A stretch of 64,000 bases of DNA from Undibacterium sp. YM2 (lineage in GTDB: Bacteria; Pseudomonadota; Gammaproteobacteria; Burkholderiales; Burkholderiaceae_D), in contig NZ_AP018441.1 in NCBI RefSeq assembly GCF_009937975.1, positions 3,596,001 through 3,660,000 on the forward strand, in the 5' to 3' direction. Positions 46,622 to 54,177 of the stretch are shown here, one piece after another (position 1 is the first letter of the stretch; each line of letters starts with the position of its first letter). A program made the position numbers and the translations under genes. The notes beneath the pieces are model-generated. The model searched no databases. It was not told where the DNA came from and was given only the letters and a program-made list of their open reading frames with translations.

Positions 46622-47508
46622 TATGCCAGCGCCACGTTTTGGGCAGACTGGGCAAGCAGAATCTGCCTGGCTTTATCGGCCTCATTGAGCAGCACAGGCA
46701 AATCAGGGATTGCCGTATCCCATTCTATTAATACCGGAATGCCAGCAGGCAGCATATTCACCGCCTGCCTGAACAATGCCCACACCGGCTCTGCAACCTG
46801 GCTGCCATGATCATCAACCAGACCGATATCGGTTTGCAAATGCCCTGCCAGATGGATTTCACCTATCGCACCAACTGGCAAACCCGCCATGACGCACAAG
46901 GCTTGCTGCGCGTCTTCACCATGATTGTGTTGATTCACATATAGATTATTGATGTCGAGCAAAATACCGCAGCCTGTGCGTTTAGCAAGGGTCGCCAGGA
47001 ATTCTGCTTCTGACATATCGTCCTGGGCAAAGCGCAAATAGGTCGAGACATTTTCTATCAAGACCTGTCTGCACAAACGCGACTGCAATTCATCGACACG
47101 CTGGCATACCAGGTCAAGTGCGCTTTGCATCAGCGGCAAAGGCAAGAGGTCATTCAAATGCCTGCCAGCGATGGCTCCCCAGCACAGATGCTCAGAAACC
47201 AGTGCAGGCTCGGTGCGTTCTATCAAACGCTGCAAGCGTGAAATATGCAGATCAGAATAGCCCTGGGCTGACCCCAGTCCCATGCCAACACCGTGCAGGC
47301 TTAAGGGGTAATCACGGCGCAACGTTTGCAGTACATGCAAATCATAGCCGCCATCACCAAAATAATTTTCTGAATGTACCTCCAGCCAGTCAGCAGTAAC
47401 TGGGGCAGATGCATGCAGAAAATCACGGTAATGCTGAGTACGCAAACCCACGCCCACCCCTTGCAGGGTGAACGCGGGTAAGCAGTTTGCGCGTGCCGGG
47501 TCAATCAA
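46621..47508 (-). CDS. bufB: MNIO family enzyme (DUF692), bufferin maturase
   Basis: A 295-aa TIM-barrel enzyme of the multinuclear non-heme iron oxidase family (DUF692). Metal-ligand motifs are visible along the sequence: [66 protein letters not shown] and LIEWDTAIP. Such enzymes modify precursor cysteines (in bufferins to thiooxazole-type rings). The substrate would be the small Cys-containing protein encoded 54 nt upstream. Overlaps the BufC gene by its last base. Confidence 0.94.
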   Translation of the reverse strand: MIDPARANCLPAFTLQGVGVGLRTQHYRDFLHASAPVTADWLEVHSENYFGDGGYDLHVLQTLRRDYPLSLHGVGMGLGSAQGYSDLHISRLQRLIERTEPALVSEHLCWGAIAGRHLNDLLPLPLMQSALDLVCQRVDELQSRLCRQVLIENVSTYLRFAQDDMSEAEFLATLAKRTGCGILLDINNLYVNQHNHGEDAQQALCVMAGLPVGAIGEIHLAGHLQTDIGLVDDHGSQVAEPVWALFRQAVNMLPAGIPVLIEWDTAIPDLPVLLNEADKARQILLAQSAQNVALA

Positions 47509-47562
47509 GATAAATCAGTCAGACTAATTCAGAATAACCCAGACTCATCACGTCAGACAAAC

Positions 47563-47817
47563 TCAAGATTTAGGAGCTTCCAGCTTGCCACCCATTTTTT
47601 CGCAAGAACCGGCTGGCACTTTTTTCCACTCAGCTGGATCATTGTCTTTCTTGGACTGACCTGCACAAGAATGGGAGCCAGATTTGGTGGCGCAATCGTT
47701 CTGACCTGCTTTTGAAATACCAAAGCATTTCTCTGTCTTGACCGGATCAGCAGCCAAAGTCATGCCAGAACCCAACAAACCTGCCAGTGCGACTGCAACC
47801 ATTGCTTTATTACTCAT
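47563..47817 (-). CDS. bufA: Bufferin-type RiPP precursor (DUF2282)
   Basis: An 84-aa secreted precursor. Start 47817 ([15 protein letters not shown]) follows AGGAG at 6 nt. A signal peptide ends near LAADP. Four cysteines (C31 in EKCFGI, C42 in NDCAT, C51 in HSCAGQS, C72 in GSCEKMGG) match the DUF2282 / bufferin-1 pattern. By family knowledge the central cysteines are modified by BufB and the exported peptide sequesters copper. First gene of the operon. Confidence 0.92.
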   Translation of the reverse strand: MSNKAMVAVALAGLLGSGMTLAADPVKTEKCFGISKAGQNDCATKSGSHSCAGQSKKDNDPAEWKKVPAGSCEKMGGKLEAPKS

Positions 47818-47879
47818 GTTCATCTCCTGTTTAAAGTGCACAACATCCCACATGGGAAAATTTAAAACTACAGCCTATA

Positions 47880-47905
47880 GTCGGCGCAGATAAAGCAAAC
47901 TTACA
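47880..47905 (-). promoter_or_regulatory. Possible ECF-type promoter for bufA
   Basis: On the minus strand TGTAA, a 17-nt spacer and CGAC lie about 60 nt upstream of the bufA start. The spacing and boxes resemble ECF sigma promoters that drive similar operons elsewhere. No sigma factor gene is adjacent. Confidence 0.3.
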
Positions 47906-48035
47906 GAAATTTTTAAAAATAATTTCAGTTGCGCTACCTACATCATCTTCTACGCAGCACTTTTTCGATTGGATTCAGGCAGCGATCAGATTATCCTACT
48001 AGCTTATGACTTTTTTTCAAGCTAAAAGTTTCTAT

Positions 48036-48317
48036 ATGCTCAACTTCACTCAAGAATTACGACAAAGTATCCAGGCTTTACCGGCTGGCGAGATCAATAT
48101 CAGCCAGTTTTGCCACCTCTGGCGTAGCCAGACTCAGCTATTGGCCGCCCTGCCGCCTCAGTTTGGCGAGGTCATGGAAAACCTCTTGAGTCGCCTGGAA
48201 TCCGGCAGTCTGTTCACAGAGGAGAGTTGTTCATTCAGCCAGACAGACCTGATTGCCCAGTTAGGGGTGTGGCTGGAGAAAGCAAATGCACGCCTTGCGT
48301 CTGGCAAAATAGTGTAA
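48036..48317 (+). CDS. Hypothetical protein (about 93 aa)
   Basis: A small soluble protein (MLNFTQELRQSIQALPAGEINISQF...) with no recognised motif, mostly helical. ATG 48036 is preferred over 48006. It sits 36 nt upstream of an S4-domain gene on the same strand and may be co-transcribed. Codon use and length fit a real gene; function unknown. Confidence 0.6.
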   Translation: MLNFTQELRQSIQALPAGEINISQFCHLWRSQTQLLAALPPQFGEVMENLLSRLESGSLFTEESCSFSQTDLIAQLGVWLEKANARLASGKIV

Positions 48318-48353
48318 GCTGCGTCCCTTTTATTGCAGGGTAAAGGAATTTAT

Positions 48354-48572
48354 ATGCAAAGCCTGAGTTTTAGCCTGGAAGGCGAATATGTGGAATTGAA
48401 CCAGTTATTGAAACTGGTTGGTTTGTGCGAAAGCGGTGGCGCTGGCAAGGCTATCGTTGCCAGCGGCGATGTCAGCGTTGATGGTGAGCAGGAGTTACGC
48501 AAGACTGCCAAAATCCGTGCAGGCCAGGTGGTCAGTCTCGGCGATATAGAAATACGGGTTCAGGCAGGCTGA
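48354..48572 (+). CDS. S4-domain RNA-binding protein (YbcJ-like)
   Basis: A 72-aa single S4 RNA-binding domain of the YbcJ type (VELNQLLKLVGLCESGGAGKAIVASGDVSVDG). ATG 48354 has AAGGA 7 nt upstream. The 3' end overlaps the convergent hemerythrin gene by 13 nt. These proteins bind structured RNA; their cellular role is little known. Confidence 0.9.
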   Translation: MQSLSFSLEGEYVELNQLLKLVGLCESGGAGKAIVASGDVSVDGEQELRKTAKIRAGQVVSLGDIEIRVQAG

Positions 48573-49009
48573 ATCTGGGCAGCATCAGTCGCATCGGCTG
48601 TTGTATCAACAAGCCTTTCAGGATTGCTTGCCATGAAACGCGCCAGCATATTATCCATGGTGTCGACATGATGCTCAAACCACAAAGGTAATTCTTCTGC
48701 CAGGCGCGTCGCCAGGTCGGCCTCACCCAGCTCTACCCTGCGCCTGACTTCTTGCATGACTTCAAGTACTGCATCATGCTCCTGTCTGTGGCAGCCCGCA
48801 GGCGGGAATGCGGTTTCTGCCATCCACTGGTTTTCCTGCTCAAAATGGGCTATGGAATGCACGATCAGGGCATCCAGCCTGGCGACGAAAGTGGCCGGAT
48901 TATCTTCAGATAAAGCCGCACAGAGTTCGACAAACTCTTTATGGGTCTCGTCCATAGGTTCATAACTGAGACTGAGGCGGTCGGACCAACCCCAAGAATT
49001 TTGTTCCAT
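48560..49009 (-). CDS. Bacteriohemerythrin-like protein
   Basis: A 149-aa hemerythrin-fold protein that binds a di-iron centre. Ligands in order: H23 (DETHKEF), H55 and E59 (HSIAHFEQENQW), H74 and H78 (CHRQEHD), H114 and D119 (EHHVDTMD). All seven are present, so it can bind oxygen or iron. Such proteins store or sense oxygen. Overlaps the S4 gene end. Confidence 0.92.
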   Translation of the reverse strand: MEQNSWGWSDRLSLSYEPMDETHKEFVELCAALSEDNPATFVARLDALIVHSIAHFEQENQWMAETAFPPAGCHRQEHDAVLEVMQEVRRRVELGEADLATRLAEELPLWFEHHVDTMDNMLARFMASNPERLVDTTADATDAAQIQPA

Positions 49010-49133
49010 ATTAGATCCAGGTAGAGAGAAATGGCGAGATTATCGCTGATCGTCAGATAATCTGCTTGCGTCAGATCAGACCAGAAGTGGTCACCAAAGA
49101 CGACCACCAAGAAACATTATCAGGAGTTACAAA

Positions 49134-49160
49134 CAAAAAGCGCGCTATCAGCGCGCCTTT
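49134..49160 (-). terminator. Terminator of the YjfB-like gene
   Basis: On the minus strand GCGCGCT-GAT-AGCGCGC followed by T5. Confidence 0.85.
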
Positions 49161-49198
49161 TGAACATCTGTTTGAATATCTATTAACAAAAACAGCAT

Positions 49199-49399
49199 TC
49201 AAGCTGTCGTATTGATATTCCTGCCCAGATTAGGTGGCAGATTGGCGACAGATTTATTATCTGGAATAGCCTCTATAAGCGCAGTGGCGCTTTCAGCAGT
49301 AATATCCTGCGCTTTTTTCAAAACAGCAATACTCACCACCTGGCTGGTACCTACATCTGCCAGTGTCGTTGCCACTCTGGCAATACCGGTTACGTCCAT
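49199..49399 (-). CDS. YjfB family putative motility protein
   Basis: A 66-aa protein beginning MDVTGIARVATTLA and containing VVSIAVLKKAQDI and LPPNLGRNINTTA, the pattern of the YjfB (putative motility protein) family. A ribosome site AAGGAGAA precedes the ATG. The role is not established; the family often occurs near flagellar genes, though none are adjacent here. Confidence 0.85.
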   Translation of the reverse strand: MDVTGIARVATTLADVGTSQVVSIAVLKKAQDITAESATALIEAIPDNKSVANLPPNLGRNINTTA

Positions 49400-49462
49400 G
49401 ACAATTCTCCTTATCCGTCTATTGTAAATAACGGCGGCTTGAGCAAAGTCTTTAGGGATATT

Positions 49463-50029
49463 TCAATTTTTTTTCAAGATATTATTTTGCATCGCAGCAC
49501 GAACCCAGTCCAGCACCAGTTGCGGCTGGTTTAAATCCAGCCATTGCACGCCAGGACGCAAGTCTGCCGGTGCGGCAATATCGGATGCTACCAGTGCTAC
49601 ATGTGCATCCTCAGTATAAATAGCTGGCTTACCCAGGGCTGGGCGATAAACTTCAATCTTGGGCATTGCCTCCCATTTATAGCCCTCGACCAGTGTCAAG
49701 TCTGCTGGAGACAGATGGCTCAGCAACTCGTTCAGCGATGGTTCAGCTTCCTGCCTCAGCTCATGGGCAATCACATAGCGGTACGGGGATGCCAGCAAGA
49801 CATCCTGCGCGCCCGCCATGCGCAAGCGCGAGCTATCCTTTTGCGGGGGCTCTATCGTGACATCATGATGACTATGCTTCACGACATTGATCTTATACCC
49901 TGCCGCCGTCAACTCCCTGACCAGATGTTCAAGCAAGCTGGTTTTACCGCTACCTGACCACCCTATTACGCCCAGTACTTGCCCTGCTTCAGCCACATCA
50001 ATCACATCATTCTTTTCACCGCCAGCCAC
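49463..50029 (-). CDS. mobB: Molybdopterin-guanine dinucleotide biosynthesis adaptor MobB
   Basis: A 188-aa P-loop GTPase (GWSGSGKTSLLEHLV) with KHSHHDVTIEPP, GAQDVLLASP and LVEGYKWEAMPKIEVYR, all MobB features. It assists MobA in attaching GMP to molybdopterin. It stands alone; mobA and moe genes are not in the window. Confidence 0.95.
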   Translation of the reverse strand: MAGGEKNDVIDVAEAGQVLGVIGWSGSGKTSLLEHLVRELTAAGYKINVVKHSHHDVTIEPPQKDSSRLRMAGAQDVLLASPYRYVIAHELRQEAEPSLNELLSHLSPADLTLVEGYKWEAMPKIEVYRPALGKPAIYTEDAHVALVASDIAAPADLRPGVQWLDLNQPQLVLDWVRAAMQNNILKKN

Positions 50030-50120
50030 ACTGCCTCCAGATTTTTTTCACATTCATTATATGCATATAACTTAGGAGTATGAGCTCTATACCTGCCTCG
50101 TCATTCCATAGTCATATTTG

Positions 50121-50140
50121 AATGTAACAATTGTTACATT
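50121..50140. promoter_or_regulatory. Perfect 20-bp palindrome upstream of a periplasmic binding protein gene
   Basis: AATGTAACAATTGTTACATT is perfectly self-complementary and ends 23 nt before the ATG at 50164. It is a strong operator candidate, overlapping where promoter or leader would be. Confidence 0.6.
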
Positions 50141-50163
50141 GCAATATTTCACAGGTTATCAGT

Positions 50164-51288
50164 ATGCGTTTTCCCTTCAGACTATGGTCCTTTTGCTTCA
50201 CCCTGCTATGCTTGCTGTTCGCCATGAATGTACAGGCGCAAGGCAATGTCATCGTCGTTGGTCAGGCAATAGACTTGTCCGGACCGAATGGTAGCATTGG
50301 CCGCGACTATGTGGCAGGTATCACGACTTACTTTGACAGTATCAATGTCAGTGGCGGTATAGGTGGTAAACGCATCAAGTACCTGGTACGTGACGACCAG
50401 GGCAACCCGGCAATATCAGCACAGGCCGTCAGCGATTTACTGGAAAAAGACAAGGCCGATTATCTGCTGGGTGGCATAGGCGCTGCAGTCACCGACGCAG
50501 TGCTGGCAAACGCCAGGTTTTCACAAAGCGGGCAAACCCTGTTTGCCCCACTGGTTGCATCAGTCAAGACCTACAACTCCCGCGTCCTGTTCTGGCGGCC
50601 CAGCCCTGAGCAAGAGATGCAATATATCTTCTCTTATTTCGATAAACTGGGTATCAAGAGCGTAGGCATAGCCTATCAGGAAAACGCCCTGAACCAGGAC
50701 ATGTACCAGTATGTGGTTGCCGAGTTGCGCAAACGCAATATGCTCATGAGCGGGCTGGTGCGCATAGGTGCCTCTGCTGCGGACATGGAAAGAGAATCTG
50801 CTGTGCTGGCACGCAGCAATCCCGGCATCGTCATCGCCATTGCCGATACGCTGGGCACGGGTATCTTCCTGAAAGAATTCAGGAAGCAAGCACCCCGCAC
50901 CTTTGTTGCCGGCATGTCACTCATCAATCTTGACACCCTGGCAGAAGTGGCAGGCCCCAAGGCACTGGAATGGACGGTATTTTCCCAGGTGGTACCCAAT
51001 CCCTTGAGCAAGAAGTCACTGATACAGATAGATCATAGCAATATGATGAAAAAATTCAGGGATGAAGATCTGTCTGCGCTGACATTTGAAGGCTTCATGG
51101 TCGCCAAAACTCTGGTCAAAGCGATACAGGCAGGAAAAGGCGGGCGTGATGGCCTGCAAGCCCTGGCAACCCAAAAAAGCATCATTGACCTCGGTGGCGT
51201 AACCCTGACGCCTTCAGAAAGTACCCGCCGCATGTCCAACTATGTCGATATGGCACTATTCAGAAAAGGCGGAGGATTGTTATTTTAA
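50164..51288 (+). CDS. Periplasmic type 1 ligand-binding protein (ABC/amino-acid-receptor-like)
   Basis: A 374-aa exported solute-binding protein of the Leu/Ile/Val-binding (type 1) family. Signal peptide to NVQAQG. It has IDLSGPNGSIGRDYVAGITTYFD and the VRDDQGNPAISAQAVSDLLEKDKADYLLGGIG-type N-terminal lobe. No permease or ATPase is adjacent, so it may serve a sensor or a distant transporter. Start 50164 follows from the signal peptide. Confidence 0.9.
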   Translation: MRFPFRLWSFCFTLLCLLFAMNVQAQGNVIVVGQAIDLSGPNGSIGRDYVAGITTYFDSINVSGGIGGKRIKYLVRDDQGNPAISAQAVSDLLEKDKADYLLGGIGAAVTDAVLANARFSQSGQTLFAPLVASVKTYNSRVLFWRPSPEQEMQYIFSYFDKLGIKSVGIAYQENALNQDMYQYVVAELRKRNMLMSGLVRIGASAADMERESAVLARSNPGIVIAIADTLGTGIFLKEFRKQAPRTFVAGMSLINLDTLAEVAGPKALEWTVFSQVVPNPLSKKSLIQIDHSNMMKKFRDEDLSALTFEGFMVAKTLVKAIQAGKGGRDGLQALATQKSIIDLGGVTLTPSESTRRMSNYVDMALFRKGGGLLF

Positions 51289-51364
51289 TTGGCAAACACA
51301 TTACATTGTCAATAGTGCATTCATACAAAAAACGACATGCATGAACAGAAACAAATAACGTTTT

Positions 51365-51393
51365 TTGACATTCTTGTGATTTTAGAATAGAGT
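51365..51393 (+). promoter_or_regulatory. Candidate sigma-70 promoter for the beta-barrel gene
   Basis: TTGACA at 51365-51370, a 17-nt spacer and TAGAGT at 51388-51393; the transcript would start about 85 nt before ATG 51486. Confidence 0.55.
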
Positions 51394-51485
51394 GCTGCAC
51401 CGCAACATGAGAATTTAAAATTTACTTATCCGGTAAATGCATGAATCAAGTTTGCGCTATTCAAAAAAAATCAATCAGGTACATC

Positions 51486-52046
51486 ATGTTTAATAAAAAA
51501 ATTATCGCTGCCGCTCTGGCAATTTCCGGTTTGTTTATCGGTACAACTGCCAATGCGCAGTTTTATGCTGGCGCCACTGTAGGCCAAGCTCGCTGGAACA
51601 TGGATTGCGCAGGCACATCCAGCTGCAAAACCAATGACACATCCTTCAATATCCTGGGTGGCTACAACATCACTCCTAACTGGGGTGTAGAAGGCAGCTA
51701 TTACAATCTGGGCACAGTTAAAGCGAATGTCTATGGTGTTGCTGCAGAAATGAAAGCAACCGGCATCGACCTGGCAGGTACATACCGCGCCCAAGTTGGC
51801 AATAACTGGGGCCTGTTCACAAAATTGGGTCTGGCTTACTCCAAAGGCGAAGCAACTGCTGCATTCAATAACCTGCGTGGTTCTACCAGCAAAAATTCCA
51901 CACAAGTGATGGTAGGCATTGGTGCAACATATGCATTCACACCTAACATCGCTGCACGCGCTGAAATCGCCAGCCGTAAAGTTGATTTTGTTGGCGGCGA
52001 CGGCAACATCACCAACTTCAACATTGGTGTTCAGGCATCGTTCTGA
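51486..52046 (+). CDS. Outer-membrane beta-barrel protein
   Basis: A 186-aa porin-like protein with a signal peptide (to NAQF) and a C-terminal phenylalanine (VQASF). OmpA-like eight-stranded barrel pattern (FYAGATVGQARW; NWGVEGSYYNLG; AARAEIASRKVDF). Two cysteines in the first loop (DCAGTSSCK). It lacks the OmpA peptidoglycan-binding domain. A 9-bp inverted repeat (GATATTGCG / CGCAATATC, 52045-52070) lies at its stop. Confidence 0.9.
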   Translation: MFNKKIIAAALAISGLFIGTTANAQFYAGATVGQARWNMDCAGTSSCKTNDTSFNILGGYNITPNWGVEGSYYNLGTVKANVYGVAAEMKATGIDLAGTYRAQVGNNWGLFTKLGLAYSKGEATAAFNNLRGSTSKNSTQVMVGIGATYAFTPNIAARAEIASRKVDFVGGDGNITNFNIGVQASF

Positions 52047-52440
52047 TATTGCGCTTGATACCGCAATATCTGACAAAAGTTGTTAAGGCGCAGTATTGAT
52101 TTAGTGATACAAGAACTCAGTTAATTTTGCGCCAGATTGTCAGCAGCAAATTCATCGTTTGCTGCTGACAAAGCAAGTTCCCTCCCCAAGCCCCAGACTT
52201 TCGCCTCTAGCAGGCATCCCCCTCCTCCACCTTATCCCCACAGTTTTCAAATCCTGCCGAGCAAGTTTGCTTACGTCTCTTACGAAGTCCTTACGGTCAG
52301 TATTTACAATCAGATATTTGCTTGCCCGATTGTCAGGATTGTCAGTCTCCCTGGTCGCTTCATGACGTGCATGAAGAGCTTCATTGTCACTGCATCACTG
52401 CTGAGCCTGCATGCGCCCTCAATCCTGAAAATTATTTGTT
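52047..52440. promoter_or_regulatory. Control region of the first giant surface protein gene
   Basis: About 390 nt without a gene. It contains three CTTACG copies (52270, 52279, 52290). The last two form CTTACGA-AGTC-CTTACGG (7+4+7), which recurs at 59720-59737 ahead of the paralogous gene at a similar distance from the start (about 150 nt). Confidence 0.5.
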
Positions 52441-54177
52441 ATGACTCTGTATGGCTCTGCTGCTTCACAAGAAGCAAAACAAGAAGCAAAATCTGTCAAC
52501 AGTGAACTTCTGACCTCCCCCACCACTGCATCAGCACTGAATCTGCACCAGCCCTCTGCACAGATACCAGAGCAAAAGGCCATGGTATTCATTGACAGCC
52601 GCCTGCCCGATTTGCAGCAGATCGTGGACGCAGTAAAACCTGGCATCACAGTAGTGGTGCTGGATAAAGACCAGGATGGCGTGCAGCAGGTTGCCGATGC
52701 ACTCAAAAATTGCAGCAACCTGGATTCCATTTCCATCATCTCCCATGGTGATAATGGCGTGATGCTTCTGGGTAGCGCAGTCTTGCATGATGGTGATATG
52801 GCAGCCTATCAAAGCCAGTTGCAAGCCATAGGCGCATCCCTGAAGCCTGGTGGCGATCTGATGTTATATGGCTGCAACATAGGAGCTGGCCCGGCAGGAT
52901 CAAGATTTATCAACGACCTCGCAAGCATGACAGGAACAGATGTCGCGGCATCTACCAATGACACAGGCACAGCAATACAAAACGGCGACTGGCAGCTGGA
53001 AATCTCGACTGGCAAGATCGAGGCAGGCAGTGCACTGAACATCCAGCAATTGACGGACTGGAACCATCTCGCAGCGACTCTGTCAGCCTCTGATCTGGCT
53101 AGCCTGCAATCAGCCATGGCAACGGCAAATTCCAATGGCAGAGACGATACCCTGACATTGACGGGTGACATTCTTTTCACTGCCAGCAACAACACCATCA
53201 GCATCGCGGCTGATTCCGGCCATACGCTAACCATCATAGGCAGCAAAAACAATGCTGGTGGCGTGGTCACCATCAGCGGCGGAAATTTAACTCGCGTCAT
53301 TGATGTGGCAGCCGGAGCGACAGCAAGCCTGGAAAACCTGGTCATTACCAATGGACTGGCTGCTGGAAATGGTGGGGACAACACAGGTAATCTGGAGGGG
53401 CCTGGCAGAGCTGGTCTTGATGGTGCTGGCGGCGGGATACGCAATGCTGGTACTTTAACCATCAGCAACAGTACGATCACTGCCAACAAAGCGTCAGGCG
53501 GTGGTGGCACAGGTGGCGGTTACCCCAAAGGTGGCGGCGGCGGTGGCGGAGGTGGCTACGGCGCTGGCTTGGGTGGCATTGGCGGAATGGACCGGATTGG
53601 CGAAGCACCCACAGCACCAAGTGCTGGTCATGGTGGTAACGGCTCTGGCACATCTGGCGGGCAACGTGGAGGGTACGGCGGCAGTACCACGGGCGGTGCG
53701 GGCGGAGGCGCGCACGTGCAGTTTCTCGGTTCATCCTATACATTGGGAGGTGCGGGAGCGTCGGCTAGCAACGGCACGATCTCTATCGGTGGCGGCGGTG
53801 GCGGAAGTGGCGGCATTTATGTTGGAGGTACCGGCGGCAATGCGGTTGGCGGTATCTTTAACAGCGGGACATTAAGGATAACAAGTAGCGTCATCACCAA
53901 TAACCTTGCTGCCGGAGGTGGTGGCGGTGGCGGCGCAGCTTCCAACTATACAAATCACGGCAACGGTGGTGCTGGCGGAAACGGCATAGGTGGTATCTGG
54001 TCAACCGGCACCCTATTGATGGATACAGCATCAGTCGCCAGTTTAAGTACTGGAAACAAAGGTGCTGGTGGTTTTGGCGGCACCGCTTCTGGAACTGGCA
54101 ATATTGCAGGCACCAACGGCAACAGCATTGATGCCAGTTTGGGCACGATTACCGCCTATAGTACCCCGCGACTGTGA
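52441..54177 (+). CDS. Giant surface protein 1, N-terminal part (DUF4347, Gly-rich); frameshifted into the next frame
   Basis: This 578-aa frame holds a DUF4347 domain (about 45-200; VFIDSRLPDLQQIV, IISHGDNGVMLLG, LMLYGCNIGAG) and then a beta-rich and very glycine-rich passenger region (about 300-560, with GGGGGGGGGYGAG-type runs). The H102 (SHG) and C145 (YGC) pair is conserved in the paralog. It stops at 54175-54177, but adding one C in the C4 run 54164-54167 links TPATVNIALSKPTLKAG to the next frame. The joined gene (52441-58805) would encode 2121 aa. No classical signal peptide; type I secretion is likely for this class. Confidence 0.85.
   Translation: MTLYGSAASQEAKQEAKSVNSELLTSPTTASALNLHQPSAQIPEQKAMVFIDSRLPDLQQIVDAVKPGITVVVLDKDQDGVQQVADALKNCSNLDSISIISHGDNGVMLLGSAVLHDGDMAAYQSQLQAIGASLKPGGDLMLYGCNIGAGPAGSRFINDLASMTGTDVAASTNDTGTAIQNGDWQLEISTGKIEAGSALNIQQLTDWNHLAATLSASDLASLQSAMATANSNGRDDTLTLTGDILFTASNNTISIAADSGHTLTIIGSKNNAGGVVTISGGNLTRVIDVAAGATASLENLVITNGLAAGNGGDNTGNLEGPGRAGLDGAGGGIRNAGTLTISNSTITANKASGGGGTGGGYPKGGGGGGGGGYGAGLGGIGGMDRIGEAPTAPSAGHGGNGSGTSGGQRGGYGGSTTGGAGGGAHVQFLGSSYTLGGAGASASNGTISIGGGGGGSGGIYVGGTGGNAVGGIFNSGTLRITSSVITNNLAAGGGGGGGAASNYTNHGNGGAGGNGIGGIWSTGTLLMDTASVASLSTGNKGAGGFGGTASGTGNIAGTNGNSIDASLGTITAYSTPRL

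Noticed and set aside
54174..54176. GTG at 54174 as an independent gene start
   Set aside because: It has no ribosome site and begins inside an Ig-like region; a frameshift from the upstream frame explains it better.
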